Of a stretch of DNA of 64,000 bases, positions 60,188 through 64,000 are shown piece by piece; position 1 is the first letter of the stretch, and each line of letters opens with the position of its first letter. Below the pieces are notes generated by a model that was not told the DNA's origin, ran no database searches, and was given only the letters and a program-made list of their open reading frames with translations. Both the position numbers and the translations under genes were made by a program. Source of the DNA: Intestinicryptomonas porci. GTDB lineage: Bacteria > Verrucomicrobiota > Verrucomicrobiia > Opitutales > Intestinicryptomonadaceae. Location of the stretch: NCBI RefSeq assembly GCF_033971905.1, contig NZ_JALBUT010000009.1:1-64000 (forward strand). The letters are read 5' to 3'.

Positions 60188-62074
60188 CTACTTCGCGTTT
60201 TTTAATGCAAGCTCAATTTTCTGCGCGACAGCTTCGGGCGTCAAGCCGTACATCTCGCGCAGTACTCCTACGCTTGAACCATGCGGTATGAATTCGTCTT
60301 TCCAGCCGATGATTTCAATATGGGTTGCGATATTGTTTTCTGATGCGAACTCCGAAACCGCGCTCCCGAAACCACCGCGCACCGAATGGTCTTCCAAAGT
60401 CGCGACAATCTTTGCCTTGCCGAACTGTTCCCTCAAAAGATTTTCATCAAGAGGCTTCACAAAACGGGCATTGACAACCCCTGCGGAAATTCCTTTTTCT
60501 TTCAAGATTTCGGCGACCTTTTTGGCTACGCTTACCATGTTGCCGAGTGCCCAAATTGCCACGTCGCCACCTTCGCTTAAAACTTCCGCCTTGCCGATTT
60601 CAAGCTTTTGCGGAAATTCTTTCATTTTCACGCCCTCTCCCTTGCCGCGCGGATAGCGTATGAAGCACGGCTTGCCACTGTAAACCGAAGTGTAAAGCAT
60701 GTCAGCAAGCTCGTCTTCGTTAGAAGGCTGCATTATTGTTGCGTTTGGCAGGCAGCGCAGCATAGCGATGTCAAACAAGCCGTGGTGCGTCGCCCCGTCC
60801 TGCGCGCTAAGTCCCGCCCTGTCCATGCAAAAAGTTACAGGCAGGTTTTGAAGGCAGACATCGTGCATGGCGCAATCGACAGCCCTTTGCATAAAAGAAG
60901 AATAAATGGCTGCAACGGGCTTTATGCCCCTTGCGGCAAGACCCGCGGAAAATACGGCGGCATGCTCTTCAGCAATTCCGACATCGAAAAACTGTTCGGG
61001 TAGCTCCTTTTTGATATGGCAAAGCCCCGTTCCCGCGCTCATCGCGGCGGTTATGCCGACAACTGTCGAATCTTTGCGGGCGATTTTAAGCAGCGTCTTG
61101 CCCATTGCGTCCTGATAAAGTGGAATGGTCGGATCGGGATGCTCTGTGTTTTCGCCCGTAATGACATTGTACGGACTTGCCCCGTGGAATTTTTCCGGAT
61201 TTTTCAGCGCGCACGGCAACCCCCTGCCCTTTTCGGTCACTATGTGCAAAATCACGGGTTCGGGACTATTCTTGCAGAAATTCAAATACATTTCGAGCTG
61301 TTCGATATTATGCCCGTCGATTGGTCCCAAATAGCGCAAACCGTACTTTTCAAACATGGAAGAAGCTTCCATCAGAAAGTCCTTCGTTTCCGACATCACT
61401 TTGCTGCCGAATTTTTTGACGGACCTTCCGACTGCCGACTTCTTCAAAAAAGAGCTCATGTCCGAATAAAGGCGCGTGTATATCGGATTTGTAATCAAAT
61501 CGTTGAAATATTTTGAAAGCGCGCCGACATTTTTTGAAATCGACATCTTGTTGTCGTTCAAAACCAAAATGAATTTTTTTGTGGTCGATTCTATGTTGTT
61601 GAGAGCCTCAAAACTGATGCCGTTTGTCAAAGCGGCGTCTCCCAAAACAGCGATGACATTTTCATCGCCGCCAAGCATATCCCTTGCGGCGGCCAAACCG
61701 AGAGCCGCCGAAAGAGCAGTCCCCGCATGCCCCGCGCCGAACGCGTCATGCTCGCTTTCAGCCCTGTTGCAAAAGCCGCAGTAGCCGCCCGTCTGGCGAA
61801 GTTTCTTGAATTTTTCGCCGTTTCTGCCCGTCAAAAGCTTATGGACATAACTCTGGTGGGAAACATCGAATACAATTTTGTCTTTCGGAGTGGAAAAAAC
61901 TCTGTGAAGAGCAATGCAAAGCTCCACAACGCCCAAATTCGGGCCGACATGCCCGCCGTTTTTAGATGTAACCGATATAATTTCGCCCCTGATTTCGTCA
62001 GCCAAAATCTTCAAATCCTGTTTGGAAAGCTTTTTGACATCTTCGGGCCCTTGTATTTTACTTAAAATAGACAT
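60188..62074 (-). CDS. dxs: 1-Deoxy-D-xylulose-5-phosphate synthase
   Basis: Thiamine-diphosphate enzyme condensing pyruvate and glyceraldehyde-3-phosphate, the entry to the MEP isoprenoid route and to vitamin B6 (with pdxA). The 628-aa protein from ATG 62074 (a TTG six codons earlier is weaker) has NGGHVGPNLGVVELCIAL, the ThDP motif GDAALTNG with VLNDNKMSIS, GIAEEHAAVFSAGLAARG with the catalytic Glu, and DRAGLSAQDGATHHG. The ThDP motif reads GDAALTNG instead of GDGALTGG, a tolerated change. It supplies farnesyl diphosphate precursors for the neighbouring squalene operon. Confidence 0.95.
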   Translation of the reverse strand: MSILSKIQGPEDVKKLSKQDLKILADEIRGEIISVTSKNGGHVGPNLGVVELCIALHRVFSTPKDKIVFDVSHQSYVHKLLTGRNGEKFKKLRQTGGYCGFCNRAESEHDAFGAGHAGTALSAALGLAAARDMLGGDENVIAVLGDAALTNGISFEALNNIESTTKKFILVLNDNKMSISKNVGALSKYFNDLITNPIYTRLYSDMSSFLKKSAVGRSVKKFGSKVMSETKDFLMEASSMFEKYGLRYLGPIDGHNIEQLEMYLNFCKNSPEPVILHIVTEKGRGLPCALKNPEKFHGASPYNVITGENTEHPDPTIPLYQDAMGKTLLKIARKDSTVVGITAAMSAGTGLCHIKKELPEQFFDVGIAEEHAAVFSAGLAARGIKPVAAIYSSFMQRAVDCAMHDVCLQNLPVTFCMDRAGLSAQDGATHHGLFDIAMLRCLPNATIMQPSNEDELADMLYTSVYSGKPCFIRYPRGKGEGVKMKEFPQKLEIGKAEVLSEGGDVAIWALGNMVSVAKKVAEILKEKGISAGVVNARFVKPLDENLLREQFGKAKIVATLEDHSVRGGFGSAVSEFASENNIATHIEIIGWKDEFIPHGSSVGVLREMYGLTPEAVAQKIELALKNAK

Positions 62075-62097
62075 ACTCAATAATGCGGGCAAACAAA

Positions 62098-62325
62098 CTA
62101 TTTCTCGAAATCCTCCAAACCGTCAACGCCGAGTGCCTTAACCTGCATCTCCGCTTCGGACAATCTCTTTCGGCAAGTTTCAAGGCAAGACTTCGCTTTG
62201 GAATATTTCTCCACAAGCTTGTCCAATGCGACATTCTGCCCATTTAGCTCGCGCAAAATATCCTGAAGCTCGGCAAAAGCCTCTTCAAAACTCTGCTTGT
62301 TTTTGCCTTTTAATTTGCCATCCAT
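62098..62325 (-). CDS. xseB: Exodeoxyribonuclease VII small subunit
   Basis: A 75-aa helical hairpin protein from ATG 62325 (a TTG seven codons earlier is open but unlikely). The motif SFEEAFAELQDILRELNGQN and VALDKLVEKYSKAKSCLETC are the XseB signature. It associates in several copies with XseA to degrade single-stranded DNA. The xseB-dxs pairing is very common in bacteria; ispA is not between them here. Confidence 0.92.
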   Translation of the reverse strand: MDGKLKGKNKQSFEEAFAELQDILRELNGQNVALDKLVEKYSKAKSCLETCRKRLSEAEMQVKALGVDGLEDFEK

Positions 62326-62346
62326 TTTTAAAGCGATATATTTCAA

Positions 62347-62711
62347 TACATTTTGGTTGAATTTTACAACCTTTTTTTAAAAAACATTTCCTTTACGGCA
62401 TTTTTTTGCGGAAATCGACCCTTTTTTATTCCAAACATTCGCAAAAAATCGTTTTTTCATATTTTTTTCTCGACTTTTTTTTACGATATGCCACTTTAAA
62501 TATGAAAGCAGAAAAAACGCTATATTAGTTATATACGAAATATAGATGCAAAAAACTACTCCGATTTTAAATATGACGCTTTTTATTTTTTTAAAGCATC
62601 TTTTTTATTTTATGCGTAGTTTAACTGTTAAAACCTTTTCCATAAAGGCTTAATTTTAGGATTTTTCTGACGATAAAAAAGGATTTTAAGCAACGCGAAA
62701 CTCTTATCACC
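62347..62711. other. Divergent intergenic region
   Basis: About 365 bases between xseB and the phosphorylase gene, very rich in T tracts on the left half (62380-62480) and with TATA-like stretches at 62520-62550. It must hold two divergent promoters, but no -35/-10 pair stands out. I see no RNA gene or ORF. Confidence 0.5.
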
Positions 62712-64000
62712 ATGGCAATAAAAAAGATACCCATAATCAAAACGGCAATAAAACCATCATACGCCTATCTCATCGAAAAGAAAAGAGACGGCAACGAATT
62801 CACGGAAGAAGAAGTGCGTTTTCTTGTAGATTCCATTTTAAACAAGGAAATTCCCGAATTTCAAATGGCTGCTCTGATAATGGCAATCTACTTCAAGGAC
62901 ATGTCGGCAATAGAAACCGCAATGTTCTCGGAGGAAATGATGCTTTCGGGAGAAGTTTTGGATTTGTCTTCAATCACACGCCCGAAAGTCGCAAAATACT
63001 CGACAGGCGGCGTCGGCGACAAAACAACCATCATACTAAACGCAATCGCGGCGGCATGCGGGGTTGTGATGCCCTCAATGGTCGGTCAAGATGAAGACTT
63101 CGTAATCTCGGTGCACGACAAGCTTTCGTCAATCCCCGGATTTAAAAGCAACCTTTCAATAGACGCATTCTCAAAACAGCTCGAAAAAGTGGGCTGTGCA
63201 ATCTGCCGCCCCGACCCGAAAATTTCTCCCGCAGACGACATTTTGTTTAAGATGCGCCAAAACACCGCGACAATACCGTCGCTTCCCCTCATCACAACCT
63301 CGGTTTTGAGCAAGAAGTTCGCCGAAGGAGCAGACGGCTTGGTTGTCGATGTCAAGTGGGGCAACGGATCGTTTTTGAGAGACTTGGAACAGGCAAAACA
63401 GCTCGCGCGCACAATCACGCGCGTCGCAAGACAAATGAAACGCAAGTGCGTAGCCCTCGTAACCGACATAAACCAGCCGCTCGGAGACTGCGTCGGCGAA
63501 GGCTTTGAAATCCTTGAAGCAATTAAATTCCTAAAAGGCGAAGGCACGGAAGATATGAAAGACCTCGTAATGAGGCTCGGAATGGAAATCGTACGCCAAG
63601 CGGGCGTCGCAGGCTCAACATTGGCGTCGAAACAAGCCGTCGAACGCGTAATCGAAGACGGGTCGGCATACCAAAAATTCCTCGACATGGTAAAGGCGCA
63701 AGGCGGAGACGCTCCATGGCTTACGGACGCTTCCAAATATCCGATGCCAAAACATACGCGCAAACTCCCCGCCCCCAAACGCGGCTACGTCCACAACATA
63801 AACGCCGGTATGATTGCGCGCGGCGTCCAACTGCTTTCAAACGGCAAAAACGGGAAACACGACCCGTACGTCGGCATAACCGAAATCAAGAAAATCGGCA
63901 CTCAGGTAAAACAGGGCGAACCGCTTCTTCTCATCCATTACAACGACGAATCATCGCTCGACTCGGCATTCGACTACCTGCGCAATGCCTACCGACTCGC
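62712..64000 (+). CDS. Divergent thymidine/pyrimidine phosphorylase, 3' end outside window
   Basis: At least 429 residues, open at the right edge. The fold of DeoA/Pdp is clear: FQMAALIMAIYFKDM, KYSTGGVGDKTTII near residue 95, the Arg in KMRQNTAT, LPLITTSVLSKKFA with the phosphate-binding Ser and Lys, VVDVKWGNGSFLRD, and VTDINQPLGDCVGE. Two active-site features differ. The usual H in KHSTGG is Tyr96, and the signature loop GRGLGHTGGTLDKLE is replaced by VGQDEDFVISVHDKLSS (124 on), so the phosphate-binding Thr is missing. Substrate use may be altered. The C-terminal lipoyl-like domain (VGITEIKKIGTQVKQGEPLL) is present. I withhold deoA as a symbol. Confidence 0.85.
   Translation, partial: MAIKKIPIIKTAIKPSYAYLIEKKRDGNEFTEEEVRFLVDSILNKEIPEFQMAALIMAIYFKDMSAIETAMFSEEMMLSGEVLDLSSITRPKVAKYSTGGVGDKTTIILNAIAAACGVVMPSMVGQDEDFVISVHDKLSSIPGFKSNLSIDAFSKQLEKVGCAICRPDPKISPADDILFKMRQNTATIPSLPLITTSVLSKKFAEGADGLVVDVKWGNGSFLRDLEQAKQLARTITRVARQMKRKCVALVTDINQPLGDCVGEGFEILEAIKFLKGEGTEDMKDLVMRLGMEIVRQAGVAGSTLASKQAVERVIEDGSAYQKFLDMVKAQGGDAPWLTDASKYPMPKHTRKLPAPKRGYVHNINAGMIARGVQLLSNGKNGKHDPYVGITEIKKIGTQVKQGEPLLLIHYNDESSLDSAFDYLRNAYRL

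Overview
The window looks like a chromosome segment of a diderm bacterium of the Verrucomicrobiota (PVC group), probably an Opitutales-like, low-to-moderate GC, gut-type lineage. The lineage is inferred from gene content and order: a complete mraZ-to-ftsZ cell-wall cluster carrying a LysM lipoprotein between murD and ftsW, an unusual FtsZ, lpxA (hence an LPS outer membrane), a MurE with the meso-diaminopimelate motif DNPR, a squalene (HpnC/D/E-type) operon, and TPR-ExbB-ExbD-TonB-like genes. No rRNA gene is present to confirm it.

Layout. (1) 1-9.7 kb is AT-rich accessory DNA: a giant DUF4011 helicase-nuclease that is a candidate one-gene phage defence, a DUF2339 membrane protein, a protein of unknown function, and between them a compact predicted small RNA whose loop carries a perfect copy of the anti-Shine-Dalgarno tail of 16S rRNA. 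(2) 9.75-27.9 kb is the dcw cluster on the + strand: mraZ, a small ORF, rsmH, ftsL-like, ftsI, murE, murF, mraY, murD, LysM lipoprotein, ftsW, murG, murC, ddl, ftsQ, ftsA, ftsZ. It is almost without gaps and is headed by a promoter overlapped by four MraZ boxes at exact 10-bp spacing. (3) 27.9-38.5 kb on the - strand holds a complete F-type ATP synthase operon (atpBEFHAGDC), then nadD, rsfS, comM and two membrane proteins. (4) 38.7-42.6 kb is an accessory island: a small HTH-like protein, a large lipoprotein built of 28-residue Trp repeats, and a frameshifted secreted Cys-rich protein, closed by a strong terminator. (5) 42.65-44.4 kb has lpxA-pdxA. (6) 44.4-49.1 kb is an AraC-controlled redox cluster resembling E. 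coli yqhC-yqhD-dkgA: DUF4405, Fe-alcohol dehydrogenase, exported flavodoxin and a decayed aldo/keto reductase. (7) tRNA-Leu(GAG) and gpmA follow. (8) 50.25-58.4 kb on the - strand is a long operon hpnC, fused hpnD-hpnE, a nucleoside phosphorylase-like gene, a TPR protein, exbB, exbD and a TonB-like protein. (9) 58.4-62.3 kb carries a phage-type polyvalent protein fragment next to dxs and xseB. (10) A divergent thymidine phosphorylase-like gene runs off the right end.

Together the core genes cover peptidoglycan precursor synthesis and septation, ATP synthesis, isoprenoid supply (dxs) feeding squalene synthesis, and lipid A initiation. The least ordinary items are the anti-SD small RNA at 8.6 kb, the four-box MraZ operator, FtsZ with a changed T7 catalytic loop, the phosphorylase lacking the family's signature loop, the Trp-repeat lipoprotein with its frameshifted neighbour, and the helicase-nuclease. 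No sequence searches were run; family names rest on motif recognition.
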